Assembly (NCBI GenBank): GCA_902363535.1
Contig: CABJAE010000003.1
Coordinates: 110,133 to 174,132, forward strand
Direction: 5' to 3'
DNA: 64,000 bases
Origin: Peptoniphilaceae bacterium
GTDB taxonomy: Bacteria > Bacillota > Clostridia > Tissierellales > Peptoniphilaceae
Under the pieces are notes generated by a model. It made no database searches, had not been told where the DNA came from, and saw only the letters and a program-made list of their open reading frames with translations. Positions 9,343 through 18,103 of this stretch are shown piece by piece. Both the position numbers and the translations under genes were made by a program. Each line of letters starts with the position of its first letter. The first letter of the stretch is position 1.

Positions 9343-10119
9343 ATGAAGCAATTTATCGTCGATACCTTTACGGAAAAAGTGTTTAAAGGCAATCCCGCCG
9401 CGGTTTGCCTGCCCGATCGCCTCTTAACCGATGAGCTAATGCTTGCCATCGCCAACGAAAATAATTTATCGGAGACGGCCTTTATCGTTAAAGACCGGGA
9501 CAGGTACATTCTCCGCTCCTTTACCCCGGAGGAGGAAGTGGATTTTTGCGGCCACGCCACCTTTGCCGCCGCCTACATCGTGTTTTTGATTTTAGAGCGG
9601 GAAGAGGACACGATCTACTTCGAAACAAAATCCGGCACCTTGCCCGTCACGCGGAAAGGTGACATTTACAATGTGGATCTGCCGGCTTTTGAGTTGGAAA
9701 AAATCTCCGTCACCGACGAGATGGTCGAGGCCGTGGGCGCGCGCCCGAAGGAAGCCTATATGGGCCGGGATCTGCTTTTGGTCATGGAAGATGACTTCGA
9801 CTTAACGGGATACGAACCGGATATTTTAAAGATCAGGGCCTTGGACGGCACCATGCTCCACCTGACAAAGGCGGGCGACGGGGAATACGACTGCTTCTCC
9901 CGCTCCTTCGCGCCGAAGCTGGGCGTGGACGAAGATCCCGTTTGCGGCTCCGGTCACTGCCACATTTCCGTCTACTGGGCACAGAAGTTGAATAAGCCCG
10001 ACATCCTGGCCTACCAAGCCAGTCGCCGCGGCGGCATTTTGGACACCCATGTGGCGCCGGGCCACGTGAATTTATCCGGACATGCCGTCATGTTTTACCG
10101 AGGCGACATTCATATTTAA
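9343..10119 (+). CDS. PhzF-family isomerase-like protein
   Basis: 258 residues from ATG 9343, which has TAGGAG 8 bases upstream; the longer open frame overlaps the preceding gene. PhzF-family hallmarks are visible: the N-terminal QFIVDTFTEKVFKGNPAAV, the catalytic Glu region NNLSETAFIV, the RSFTPEEEVDFCGHAT motif and the C-terminal DPVCGSGHCH. Members have the diaminopimelate-epimerase fold. The family includes phenazine and many uncharacterised isomerases. No phenazine genes are nearby, so this is a generic PhzF-like enzyme with unknown substrate. The unit ends at the terminator at 10131-10166. Confidence 0.88.
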   Translation: MKQFIVDTFTEKVFKGNPAAVCLPDRLLTDELMLAIANENNLSETAFIVKDRDRYILRSFTPEEEVDFCGHATFAAAYIVFLILEREEDTIYFETKSGTLPVTRKGDIYNVDLPAFELEKISVTDEMVEAVGARPKEAYMGRDLLLVMEDDFDLTGYEPDILKIRALDGTMLHLTKAGDGEYDCFSRSFAPKLGVDEDPVCGSGHCHISVYWAQKLNKPDILAYQASRRGGILDTHVAPGHVNLSGHAVMFYRGDIHI

Positions 10120-10130
10120 TCCCTTGCGCA

Positions 10131-10166
10131 AAAAAGCGATCACTCTATCTTGAGCGATCGCTTTTT
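10131..10166. terminator. Bidirectional terminator, phzF-like / comFC
   Basis: An 11-bp inverted repeat AAAAAGCGATC/GATCGCTTTTT separated by 14 bases lies between convergent genes, with T-runs on both strands. Confidence 0.85.
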
Positions 10167-10170
10167 CTTT

Positions 10171-10800
10171 TTATTCGTAATTTACGTCCCGGGCCTTCAT
10201 GCACACGATGCCGGTGACGGAGGCCGCTCCGGCGTCCATGCAGGCAATTTCCGCGGCCTTCATGGTGGCGCCGGTGGTGTAGGTATCGTCCAGCAGGAGG
10301 ATGTGCTTCTCGGCTACATTTCTCGCGGCGAAGGCGCCTCGCACATTGAGGGCGCGGGCCCCCACGCCAAGGCCGATTTGATCCTTCACTTTTTTCGTAA
10401 GATAAAGGGCCTCGTAAAAGGGAAGCTGCATCCGCTCCGCCATCTCCCCGGCGATGAGCCCCGGTGGATTGTAGCCCCGAATCCGCCGCTTCTTCGCCGA
10501 AGTGGGCACGCAGACGACAGCATCGAAGGGGCCGAGACTCTCGTGGCGCAAAAAATCCGCCGCTATCTCGCCGAAGACCTCCGCCCAAAAGCGCTCTTCC
10601 CGAAACTTCAATCCCTCGATCATAAAGGACGCCGACCGGTTTTCCCGGAGCAGGGCGTAGACGGGAAAGGTCTTTTCGCTGTAAATTTCTTCTCCCATAA
10701 AGGAAAGGGTGTCCAAACAGCTTTCGCACAGGTGAAATTCGGCCGCCGCCTCTTTTTTGCACATACAGCAGTCGCCGGATGCGAAAAGTCCCCCTACCAT
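10171..10800 (-). CDS. comFC: ComFC/GntX-type phosphoribosyltransferase-like competence protein
   Basis: 209 residues from ATG 10800, which has AAAGGAG at a proper distance inside the 3' end of recD2. An N-terminal four-Cys zinc-ribbon-like element (CCMCKKE ... HLCESCLD) is followed by a type I phosphoribosyltransferase domain with the PRPP loop HILLLDDTYTTGATM near residues 168-182. ComFC proteins act in natural transformation in Gram-positive bacteria; the exact reaction is unknown. No ComFA helicase gene adjoins it. It overlaps the upstream recD2 gene by 7 bp, so both DNA-metabolism genes are coupled. Confidence 0.85.
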   Translation of the reverse strand: MVGGLFASGDCCMCKKEAAAEFHLCESCLDTLSFMGEEIYSEKTFPVYALLRENRSASFMIEGLKFREERFWAEVFGEIAADFLRHESLGPFDAVVCVPTSAKKRRIRGYNPPGLIAGEMAERMQLPFYEALYLTKKVKDQIGLGVGARALNVRGAFAARNVAEKHILLLDDTYTTGATMKAAEIACMDAGAASVTGIVCMKARDVNYE

Positions 10801-12980
10801 TCTCTCTTCTCCTTTAAAATACTGTCCAGATCGGAGTAGCGCCAGCGAATGCGATTGTTTTGCACCATGCGCTCCAGTGCCTGAAAGCTCCCGACGATGA
10901 CCACGAGCTTCCTGGCCCGGGTCACGCCGGTGTAGAGGAGGTTTCGCGTATAGAGCATGGGCGGGCCGTTTAAAATGGGCATGACCACCACGGGAAATTC
11001 CGATCCCTGAGACTTGTGCACGGTGCTGGCGTAGGCGGGCATGAGCTCCGGCAGGTATTCGCTCGTGTAGGTGCATAGCCTGTCGTCGTAGAGGACCTTG
11101 AGCCAGGCGCCGTCCGGATCCACCGCCGTGACCCGACCCAAATCGCCGTTAAAGACGCCCTCGCCCTCATTGTCGAAGACTTTGTTTTGCGACTTCCAGG
11201 GCATTTGGTAATTGTTTTTCGTCTGCATCACCTTGTCGCCGACGCAGTAGGTGAAGCCGCGGCTCGCGAGGCCCTTCTTTCCGGGATTCAAGGTCTTTTG
11301 CAAGGCTTCGTTTAAATGCTCGATGCCGCAGATCCCTTTCTTCATGGGAGCCAAGACCTGAATGTCTTCCATGGGATCCACGCCGTAGTAGGCGGGAAGG
11401 CGGTTTTTCACCAGATCACAAATAAGTTGCAGGGCTTTGTTGGGATCGCTCTCTTCTATGAAAAAGAAATCCGTGCCCTTTTCGTTAACCTGAGGCAACT
11501 TGCCGCGGTTGATGCGGTGGGCATTTTTTACGATGTAGGAGGTTTCCGCCTGGCGAAACACTTCGTCCAATTGCACGGAAGGCACTTCCCCGGAATCCAA
11601 AATATCCTTCAGCACATTGCCCGCCCCCACAGGAGGCAGCTGATCCACGTCGCCGACGAGAATCAGGCGGGTCTTTTCCTTTAACGACGTGAGCACGTCC
11701 CGCATCAAAAGCAGATCGATCATGCTGGCCTCGTCGATAATCAACACGTCGGCGTCGATGTCGTCGCCGGAGACGATGGAGTTTGTGCCCTCTTCGTCAA
11801 TGTAGTCGTATTTTAGGAGGCGGTGAATGGTAGAGGCGCCTCTACCCGTGGCCTCTTCCATGCGCTTCGCAGCGCGGCCCGTCGGCGCCGCCAAGGCGAT
11901 GGAAAGATTCAGACGATCCATGGCATCGACGATGGCCCGAAGGGTGGTGGTCTTTCCCGTGCCGGGCCCGCCGGTAATGACGAGGAGGTGGGAATCCACC
12001 GCCCGCATGAGGGCTTCTTTTTGTTTTTCCGCCAAGGTCATGTCCAGCTTTTCGCACACGGCATTGACCATGTCCTCCGCCATGTGCTCGGCCAGATCCA
12101 CTTTGCCCCGCTTTTTAATTTCCCGCGCCACCAGTTGCTCGGCGCGGAAGTAATTGAGGAAGTAGATTTTCACCACGCCGCCGCGCTGGGCCAGGTAGAT
12201 GTCCGGATCCACGGCGAGGATTTGAAGAAATTCTTCCACAAAGGCCACGTCCATCGTTAAAACCCGAGCCGCCTCTTCCATTAACAGGTCCTTGGGCAGG
12301 TAGCAGTTGCCGTCCAAGACCCCGTTGGTCAGGACGTATTTCATACAGGCGACGATGCGCTTCGGGTCGTCTTCCGCCATGCCGATTTTTCTCGCAATGC
12401 CGTCGGCCTTTAAAAAGCCGAAGCCCCGCACCTTCCCCGCCAAGGCGTAGGGATCTTTTTCGATCACGGCCGGGGCGTCTTTTCCGAAGACTTTGTAAAT
12501 GGCCATGGCTTCTTTGTTGGTGAGGTCGAAGGCCGCCGCGTCCAGAAAGAAATCCCGCATGTCCTTCTGCTCTTTTAAGGCTTCCAAAATCACGGCAAGC
12601 TTTTTCTTGCCGATTCCTTCCACCTCTTTCAACCGCTCGGGATTTTCTTCGATGACCTGAAGGGTGTCCTCGCCAAAGGTGGCCACGATTCGCTTCGCCG
12701 TCACCTTTCCCACATGGGGAATAAGGCCGCCGGAAAGGTAAGCGGTAATGGCTTCCTTTCCTCGCGGCCTTATTTTTTCCGCCCGATCAAAGGCGAACTG
12801 CTCCCCGTACTTCGGGTGGTAAATCAGCTCGCCTTCCAGACGCAAATGTTCTTTTTCATGGAAGGCCATGGACGTGCCCACGATGACGATGTCCGTATCC
12901 GCCGTAATAAATTTGGCGACGGTGTAGCCATTGCCCTCGTTTCGAAAAATAATATGATCCAAAACGCCTTCGATGATCAC
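10794..12980 (-). CDS. recD2: RecD2-type 5'-3' DNA helicase
   Basis: 728 residues. The N-terminal domain (IEGVLDHIIFRNEGNGYTVAKF) and helix-hairpin-helix repeats (for example VGKVTAKRIVATFGED, EGIGKKKL) precede the SF1B helicase core. The core has Walker A GGPGTGKTTTL at about 338-348, Walker B DEASMIDL and the C-terminal motifs STVHKSQGSEFPVV and YTGVTRARK. RecD2 is the RecBC-independent form found in Firmicutes and acts in replication-fork or mismatch repair contexts. It lies 7 bp after the stop of metK and overlaps comFC. The length and motif order match the family well. Confidence 0.92.
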   Translation of the reverse strand: MIIEGVLDHIIFRNEGNGYTVAKFITADTDIVIVGTSMAFHEKEHLRLEGELIYHPKYGEQFAFDRAEKIRPRGKEAITAYLSGGLIPHVGKVTAKRIVATFGEDTLQVIEENPERLKEVEGIGKKKLAVILEALKEQKDMRDFFLDAAAFDLTNKEAMAIYKVFGKDAPAVIEKDPYALAGKVRGFGFLKADGIARKIGMAEDDPKRIVACMKYVLTNGVLDGNCYLPKDLLMEEAARVLTMDVAFVEEFLQILAVDPDIYLAQRGGVVKIYFLNYFRAEQLVAREIKKRGKVDLAEHMAEDMVNAVCEKLDMTLAEKQKEALMRAVDSHLLVITGGPGTGKTTTLRAIVDAMDRLNLSIALAAPTGRAAKRMEEATGRGASTIHRLLKYDYIDEEGTNSIVSGDDIDADVLIIDEASMIDLLLMRDVLTSLKEKTRLILVGDVDQLPPVGAGNVLKDILDSGEVPSVQLDEVFRQAETSYIVKNAHRINRGKLPQVNEKGTDFFFIEESDPNKALQLICDLVKNRLPAYYGVDPMEDIQVLAPMKKGICGIEHLNEALQKTLNPGKKGLASRGFTYCVGDKVMQTKNNYQMPWKSQNKVFDNEGEGVFNGDLGRVTAVDPDGAWLKVLYDDRLCTYTSEYLPELMPAYASTVHKSQGSEFPVVVMPILNGPPMLYTRNLLYTGVTRARKLVVIVGSFQALERMVQNNRIRWRYSDLDSILKEKREW

Positions 12981-12987
12981 AAAGTCC

Positions 12988-14172
12988 CTACTTTCTGTTT
13001 TTTAATGCCTCGCGAATGGCTTCCACCTTGTTCGTTTCTTCCCATGGTGCCGTGACATCTTCGCGGCCGAAGTGGCCATAGGCGGCGACGTCTTTGTAAA
13101 TGGGGCGCAGAAGATCCAAATCGCGAATGATCGCTGCAGGACGCAGGTCGAATACGTCGTGAACCAGCGCTTCGATTTCGTTATCGGAAAGATCCGAGGT
13201 GCCGTAGCTTTCCACGTAGACGGACAGAGGCTTGGCGATGCCGATGGCGTAGCTCAAGCCGATTTCGCATTTGTCGCAAACGCCTGCGGCCACGAGGTTT
13301 TTCGCCACGTAGCGGGCGGCGTAAGCGGCGGAGCGGTCGACTTTTGTCGGGTCTTTGCCGCTGAAGCAACCGCCGCCGTGACGGGCGTAGCCGCCGTAGG
13401 TATCCACGATGATCTTGCGGCCCGTGAGGCCCGCATCGGCCACCGGTCCCCCTTCCACGAAGCGGCCCGTGGGATTGATGTAGATCTTCGTGTCGTCGTC
13501 CATCCACTTGTCGGCGACCACGGGGTCGATGACGTATTTTTCGATGTCTTTTCGAATGGTATCCAGATCCACCTCCGGATCATGTTGGGTGCTGACCACA
13601 ATGTTTTCCAGGCGCACCGGTTTGCCGTCGTGGTATTCCACGGTGACTTGGGTCTTGCCGTCGGGACGCAGGTAGGTCAAGGTGCCTTCCTTGCGCACGT
13701 CGGAAAGTTTCTTGGCCATTTTGTGGGCGAGAGAAATGGGCAGGGGCATGAGCTCTTCCGTTTCTCTGCAGGCGTAGCCGAACATAATCCCCTGATCCCC
13801 GGCACCGAAGGCGTCCAGTTCGTCGGTGCCCGCTTCTTTAAAGCGGTCCACGCCCATGGCGATGTCCGGAGATTGTTCCTTAATGGCGGAAATCACCGCC
13901 ACGGATTCGGCTTCGAAGCCGTTTTGCACGCCGTGAACGTAGCCGATGTCCGTTAAGGTTTGGCGAACCACATTGGTGAAGTCCACATAGGCATTGGTGG
14001 AAATTTCACCGGTGATCACCACCATGCCCGTGGATACCAAGCTTTCGCAAGCCACGCGGGCGTTTTTGTCTTTTGCGAGAATCGCATCTAAAATTCCGTC
14101 GGAAATTTGGTCGCACACCTTGTCCGGGTGGCCTTCAGTGACCGATTCCGAGGAAAATAACCATTTATTCAT
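12988..14172 (-). CDS. metK: S-adenosylmethionine synthase
   Basis: 394 residues from ATG 14172 (GAGGAGG upstream). The longer open frame runs back through the SAM riboswitch and is not coding. It makes SAM from methionine and ATP. Signature motifs are present: [13 protein letters not shown] near residue 15, [12 protein letters not shown] near 120 and the P-loop-like [20 protein letters not shown] is needed here by the radical-SAM enzymes ThiC and ThiH, among others. The gene is first in a unit with recD2 and comFC and is controlled by a SAM-I riboswitch and terminator directly upstream. Confidence 0.96.
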   Translation of the reverse strand: MNKWLFSSESVTEGHPDKVCDQISDGILDAILAKDKNARVACESLVSTGMVVITGEISTNAYVDFTNVVRQTLTDIGYVHGVQNGFEAESVAVISAIKEQSPDIAMGVDRFKEAGTDELDAFGAGDQGIMFGYACRETEELMPLPISLAHKMAKKLSDVRKEGTLTYLRPDGKTQVTVEYHDGKPVRLENIVVSTQHDPEVDLDTIRKDIEKYVIDPVVADKWMDDDTKIYINPTGRFVEGGPVADAGLTGRKIIVDTYGGYARHGGGCFSGKDPTKVDRSAAYAARYVAKNLVAAGVCDKCEIGLSYAIGIAKPLSVYVESYGTSDLSDNEIEALVHDVFDLRPAAIIRDLDLLRPIYKDVAAYGHFGREDVTAPWEETNKVEAIREALKNRK

Positions 14173-14194
14173 CTTTACCTCCTCATTGATTCCA

Positions 14195-14223
14195 TAAAAA
14201 AAGCCTGCACGCGGCAGGCTTTC
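14195..14223 (-). terminator. Riboswitch expression-platform terminator before metK
   Basis: The minus strand shows the stem AAAGCCTGC-cgc-GTGCAGGCTT followed by seven T residues. It lies between the SAM-I aptamer and the metK ribosome-binding site, so it is the off-state structure. Confidence 0.88.
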
Positions 14224-14323
14224 ATTCTTATCTTTCAGACCTGTCGCGTCTGTAGGATTTAGCACCAAAAAAGGTTGCCGGGTTTCACAGTGCCTATTCA
14301 CTCCACCGCTCTTAATAAGAATG
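14224..14323 (-). promoter_or_regulatory. SAM-I (S-box) riboswitch controlling metK
   Basis: On the minus strand the leader reads CTTATTAAGAGCGGTGGAG, then GAAACCCGGCAACC, then a P4 hairpin around CAGACGCGACAGGTCTG, and closes with GATAAGAA, which pairs with TTCTTATT to form P1. These are the diagnostic S-box segments (AGAG-GTGGAG and the P3 CCGGCAACC). When SAM is high the downstream terminator at 14195-14223 should form and metK-recD2-comFC transcription should stop. Confidence 0.93.
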
Positions 14324-14338
14324 TTCAACAATGATATC

Positions 14339-14367
14339 AGTATAGACGAATCAAAGAGAAATTGCAA
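14339..14367 (-). promoter_or_regulatory. Sigma-A promoter for the SAM riboswitch/metK unit
   Basis: The minus strand has TTGCAA (-35, 14362-14367), a 17-base spacer and TATACT (-10, 14339-14344), immediately 5' of the aptamer and against the stop codon of the upstream CoA-transferase gene. Confidence 0.75.
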
Positions 14368-14368
14368 G

Positions 14369-15682
14369 TCACGGCTTCCAAAAGCCTTTAGCCATGGCGG
14401 CCTTGATGAGTTCGTCGCGAAATTCCGGATGGGCGATGGCGATTAAGGCCTTGGCCCGCTCATAAAGGCTCTTGCCCTTTAAATTGCAAATGCCGTATTC
14501 CGTGACTACGTACTGAGTCACCGGGGCCGGCAGGGTAATGGCGGTACCCATGACAAAATCGGGGACGATGTTTGAGTGGCGCACGCCGTTTTTGTCCACG
14601 CGGGACGAGCGCAGGCAAATAAATCCCTTGCCGCCCGGGGCCAGGTAGCTGCCCACGGCGAAATCGAATTGGCCGCCGGAGCCCGAAATTTGCCTCGTGC
14701 CCACGCTTTCCGAGCTCACTTCCCCGCGCAGATTCACCTGAATCGCCGTATTAATGCTCGTCATTTTGTGCTGGGCGGCGATGGTGGCGGCACCGTTGAC
14801 ATAGTCCACCGGCCCCACCATAATGGAGGGATTTTCGTCGACGAAGTCGTAAAGAGCCTCGGTGCCCGCCAAAAAGGCACTGACTTGACGACCACGGTCC
14901 AATGTTTTTTTCATGCCCGTGACTTTTCCCGCCAAAGTCATTTTCATAAAGCTGTCCACATACATTTCCGTATGCACGCCTAAGTCCTTTAAGCTGCTGT
15001 CTGCGATCACATCGCCGATGGCATTGGGAAGGGCGCCGATGCCCAGTTGCACCGTAGCTTCATCTTCCATGCGCTCCACGACGATTTCGGCAATTTTTCT
15101 GTCCAAATCGCCGTAGGGCCGATTGGGCAGGATGCCCATGATGTGAGGCTCGGCCTCGATGATCACATCCACCTGATCGATGTGCAGTTCGCTCTCATTA
15201 CGGCCGAAGATCCGCGGCTGCTTTTCGTTGACCTCCACGATCACCGTCTTCGCCTTTTCCGCCAGACGGAAAAAGTGGCTGCCGTCGATGCCGAAATTAA
15301 AGTAGCCGTGCTTGTCCATGGGAGAGACGGAAATCACCAGCGCGTCCGTGTCCCTGTTTTCCGTGACGTAGCGAATGATTTCCGAATAGCGCACGGGAAT
15401 GTGATTGGCCGTGCCCCCGTCCATGGCGCGGCGCACATCGCCGGTGCCGTGCCAGCTTTGCCACAAAAAGGGGCCGCCCACGGCCACGAGGCGAGAGGAA
15501 TCCACGAGGACGCCGTTTCGTATGGCCACGTGATTCAGCTCATGGGCCCTCTCCGCCAAGGCCGCATCGAATTCCACGGGGAAATTCGCGCCGAAGCCGA
15601 TTTCGATTTCGTCGCCGTCTTTAATTAAGGCCGCCGCCTCTTTTGCGGTTTTTAATTTTTCTTTGTAAATCGTTTCGTACAT
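14369..15682 (-). CDS. Acetyl-CoA hydrolase/transferase-family CoA-transferase (copy 2 of a tandem pair)
   Basis: 437 residues from ATG 15682 (GTGAGGG upstream). The longer frame crosses the terminator of the preceding gene and is rejected. This is a class I acetyl-CoA hydrolase/transferase with the conserved [11 protein letters not shown] segment, the oxyanion-loop region [10 protein letters not shown] and the [12 protein letters not shown] segment whose Glu corresponds to the usual catalytic glutamate, as far as I can align by eye. Relatives transfer CoA between acyl-CoAs and acetate, such as butyryl-CoA:acetate or 4-hydroxybutyrate CoA-transferases. It is clearly paralogous to the gene 43 bp upstream. 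Which acyl-CoA it uses cannot be decided here. Confidence 0.85.
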   Translation of the reverse strand: MYETIYKEKLKTAKEAAALIKDGDEIEIGFGANFPVEFDAALAERAHELNHVAIRNGVLVDSSRLVAVGGPFLWQSWHGTGDVRRAMDGGTANHIPVRYSEIIRYVTENRDTDALVISVSPMDKHGYFNFGIDGSHFFRLAEKAKTVIVEVNEKQPRIFGRNESELHIDQVDVIIEAEPHIMGILPNRPYGDLDRKIAEIVVERMEDEATVQLGIGALPNAIGDVIADSSLKDLGVHTEMYVDSFMKMTLAGKVTGMKKTLDRGRQVSAFLAGTEALYDFVDENPSIMVGPVDYVNGAATIAAQHKMTSINTAIQVNLRGEVSSESVGTRQISGSGGQFDFAVGSYLAPGGKGFICLRSSRVDKNGVRHSNIVPDFVMGTAITLPAPVTQYVVTEYGICNLKGKSLYERAKALIAIAHPEFRDELIKAAMAKGFWKP

Positions 15683-15694
15683 GGTTTTTCCCTC

Positions 15695-15720
15695 ACAAAA
15701 AAAGCCGACCGCAGTCGGCT
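15695..15720 (-). terminator. Terminator between the two CoA-transferase genes
   Basis: The minus strand has the stem AGCCGAC-TGCG-GTCGGCT followed by a run of seven T residues, placed 3' of the 15726-17066 gene and just before the ribosome-binding site of the second copy. Read-through would be needed to express the second gene from the same promoter. Confidence 0.8.
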
Positions 15721-15725
15721 CTTTC

Positions 15726-17066
15726 TTATCGTTTGTTGCTTCTGCGCCAAATGCCCATTTCTTCAGCGTTTTTAATGAGTTCATCTCTGAAGTCGGGGTG
15801 TGCTAAGTTAATGAGGCCTTCGGCTCTTTCCCAGGTGCTGCGGCCCTTGACATTGAAGATGCCGTATTCCGTACAGATCATGTGGGTGTTGGGACGTGCC
15901 ACGGTAATGGCGGAGCCGGTCGCAAAGTTGGGGAGAATCCGGGAGACGGTTTCGCCTTGCTTATTGGTGAAGGTGGAGCTTAAGCAGATAATGCTCTTGC
16001 CGCCCTTGGCCAGGTAAGCGCCCAGTGCGAAGTCTAATTGACCGCCGGCACCGGAGATGTGGCGAAGGCCGGTGGATTCGGAGGATACTTGGCCCCACAG
16101 GTCCACGTTCAGCGCGTTGTTAATGGAAATGAAGTTGTCGATTTCTGCTACGACACCTGCACTATTGGTGTAGTCGACAGGGGCTGCCATACATTCCGGG
16201 TTTTCGTCCAGGTATTCGTATAATTCCTTGCTGCCTGCGGCGAAGGCGTAGACTTGACGGTATTTGTCGATGGTTTTCTTGGAACCGTTGACTTTGCCTT
16301 TTTTCGCCATGTCGACGAAGGAATCCACGTACATTTCAGAGTGAACGCCCAAGTCTTTTAAGTCACTGTCTGCGATTAACGCGCCGACAGCGTTGGGCAT
16401 GCCGCCGATACCTAATTGAAGGGTGGCGCCGTTGGGAATTTCGTCGACGATAAATTCAGCGACTTTCTTGTCTACATCGCCGTAACCCGATGCGGGAAGT
16501 TCGACGGGAGAAAGGGAGCCCGCTTCCACGATGTAGTCCACATTGTCGATATGAATTTCCGATTCGCATTTACCCGGGCAGTAGGGGAATGCTTCGTTGA
16601 CTTCAACGATAACGGTTTTGGCTTTTTCCAAAATGGCCATTTGGTGAGACGTGTTTAAACCGAAGTTGAAGTAGCCGTGTTTGTCCATGGGCGTCGTCAT
16701 CACGATGGCGACATCGATTTCGACTTCTTCTCTGTAATATTTCGGCAGTTCGGAATAGCGCAGGGGAATGTAGAATGCACCGGCGCCGGCATTGATGGCT
16801 TTTCTTTCCGGGCCACCTGCGTGCCAGGAATTCCAAACGAAATGTTTGCCTTCCGGGTCTACTTTAAGTACTTCAGGTGCGGCAAAGGCCAAGCCGCCGT
16901 AGATTAATACGTCTTGAAGTTCGTCGACGCGTTTTGCAAGTTCCTTGTCTACTGCTTGGCTGACACCTGCAGCCCAGCCGAGTTCCACGCGGTCGCCGGA
17001 TTTCACCTTGGCGGCGGCCTCCTTAGCGGAAATCAATTTTTCACTGTATTTCTTCGAATAATCCAT
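15726..17066 (-). CDS. Acetyl-CoA hydrolase/transferase-family CoA-transferase (copy 1 of a tandem pair)
   Basis: 446 residues, same architecture as the following gene: the [17 protein letters not shown] segment, [30 protein letters not shown] with the probable catalytic Glu, and [14 protein letters not shown] near the C-terminus. This is the butyrate/4-hydroxybutyrate CoA-transferase-like group that fermentative Clostridia use to conserve acyl-CoA energy with acetate. It has a strong promoter (17112-17140) and its own terminator, and codon choice differs slightly from the second copy (fewer GCC/GGC), consistent with higher expression. Substrate is inferred only at family level. Confidence 0.87.
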   Translation of the reverse strand: MDYSKKYSEKLISAKEAAAKVKSGDRVELGWAAGVSQAVDKELAKRVDELQDVLIYGGLAFAAPEVLKVDPEGKHFVWNSWHAGGPERKAINAGAGAFYIPLRYSELPKYYREEVEIDVAIVMTTPMDKHGYFNFGLNTSHQMAILEKAKTVIVEVNEAFPYCPGKCESEIHIDNVDYIVEAGSLSPVELPASGYGDVDKKVAEFIVDEIPNGATLQLGIGGMPNAVGALIADSDLKDLGVHSEMYVDSFVDMAKKGKVNGSKKTIDKYRQVYAFAAGSKELYEYLDENPECMAAPVDYTNSAGVVAEIDNFISINNALNVDLWGQVSSESTGLRHISGAGGQLDFALGAYLAKGGKSIICLSSTFTNKQGETVSRILPNFATGSAITVARPNTHMICTEYGIFNVKGRSTWERAEGLINLAHPDFRDELIKNAEEMGIWRRSNKR

Positions 17067-17111
17067 GATAATCCTCCCTGGTTTTTGATTATAAAAACGT
17101 TCGCTTGTTTA

Positions 17112-17140
17112 ATAATACACGATATTGTATTGTTTTTCAA
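17112..17140 (-). promoter_or_regulatory. Sigma-A promoter for the CoA-transferase gene
   Basis: The minus strand has TTGAAA (17135-17140), a 17-base spacer and TATTAT (17112-17117), each one mismatch from consensus, 45 bp upstream of the start codon. Confidence 0.7.
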
Positions 17141-17193
17141 TTTGAACTTGCCCGACTTTGTTATTTTTTTATAAAAATTTTATCTTCGCCACG

Positions 17194-17223
17194 AAAAAAG
17201 CCCTCTCCCTTTCGGAAGAAGGC
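17194..17223 (-). terminator. Terminator of the nitrilase-family gene
   Basis: The minus strand has GCCTTCTTCC-GAAA-GGGAGAGGGC (10 pairs including G-T) with a GAAA tetraloop and six T residues, 20 bp after the stop codon. Confidence 0.8.
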
Positions 17224-17242
17224 GTTTCATTTCTCTTGGAGC

Positions 17243-18049
17243 TTACAGGCCGTGTTTCCGGTACAGATCCCGGCGCCGGTCCTCTAAGAAGTGTTGCCAG
17301 GCTCTGGCTTCGTCGAGAAGGCCCTTGTCGAAGGCGGCGGTGACGATGCCCTCCTCGCTTCCTGCGGCGGCCATGAGATCGCCCTTCGGGCTTACGAGGG
17401 CGCTTCCCCCGCTTTTTACGCCGTTTTTCTCGTCGTGCCTCAACAGGCCTGCGGCGGCGACAAAGCATTGGTTTTCGATGGCGCGGCTTCGGATCACAAG
17501 CTCCATGTGCCCCAACCACTTGGGCGGCCAGTCGAAGGCGGCAAAGAGAATGTCCACGCCATTTAAAGCGTAGCAGCGAATCCACTCGGGGAAATCCATG
17601 TCGTAGCAAATAGCCACGCCGCAGTCGATGCCGTCGAGGGTGACGAGGCCGATCCCGTCCCCCGCCGCGTAAAATTCCTGTTCGATGCCCGCCTGATACA
17701 GATGGGCCTTGTCGTAGACCAAGACTTCTTCTCCACTGCGGTCGAAGACGTGGCAGGTGTTGTAGAGCTTTGAGCCTCGCGCTTCCGCCACGCTGCCGCC
17801 GACGATGTTTACCCGGTGCGCCTTCGCCAGGCCTGAGAGAAGCTTCCGCGTCTTGTCGCCGTTTCGATCGGCCCCTTCCATGTGCTCTTCGGGAGAGGAA
17901 AACAGATTCCACTTTTCCGGCAGAAGGATCACGTCGGGATCCTCCTGAGCCGCTCGGTGAATCCAACTCTCCGCGTAGCCGTATGGATCCTTTTTCGCTT
18001 TATACGCGTCGATTTGCACGGAGCTCACTTTCATGGACCAGTCTTTCAC
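17243..18049 (-). CDS. Carbon-nitrogen hydrolase (nitrilase superfamily)
   Basis: 268 residues from GTG 18049, which has GAGGAG at good spacing; an in-frame ATG lies five codons later. The Glu-Lys-Cys triad of the superfamily is visible: Glu in VILLPEKWN (about 42), Lys in VYDKAHLY (about 113) and Cys in GVAICYDMDFPEW (about 147). Such enzymes hydrolyse amides, for example omega-amidase, N-carbamyl amidohydrolase or deaminated glutathione amidase. The substrate is not evident. It follows lysS with a terminator between, so it is at most weakly co-transcribed with that gene. Confidence 0.87.
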   Translation of the reverse strand: MKDWSMKVSSVQIDAYKAKKDPYGYAESWIHRAAQEDPDVILLPEKWNLFSSPEEHMEGADRNGDKTRKLLSGLAKAHRVNIVGGSVAEARGSKLYNTCHVFDRSGEEVLVYDKAHLYQAGIEQEFYAAGDGIGLVTLDGIDCGVAICYDMDFPEWIRCYALNGVDILFAAFDWPPKWLGHMELVIRSRAIENQCFVAAAGLLRHDEKNGVKSGGSALVSPKGDLMAAAGSEEGIVTAAFDKGLLDEARAWQHFLEDRRRDLYRKHGL

Positions 18050-18071
18050 GGTTTTTCTCTCCTCTTCCTAC

Positions 18072-18095
18072 AAAAAAGACCTTGCACTTGCAAGG
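18072..18095 (-). terminator. Terminator of the greA-lysS unit
   Basis: The minus strand has CCTTGCA-AG-TGCAAGG followed by TCTTTTTT, 8 bp after the lysS stop codon. Confidence 0.82.
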
Positions 18096-18103
18096 CCTTG
18101 AAT

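Noticed and set aside
14173..14367. N-terminal extension of MetK
   Set aside because: The DNA forms a SAM-I riboswitch, terminator and promoter; MetK homology starts at 14172.
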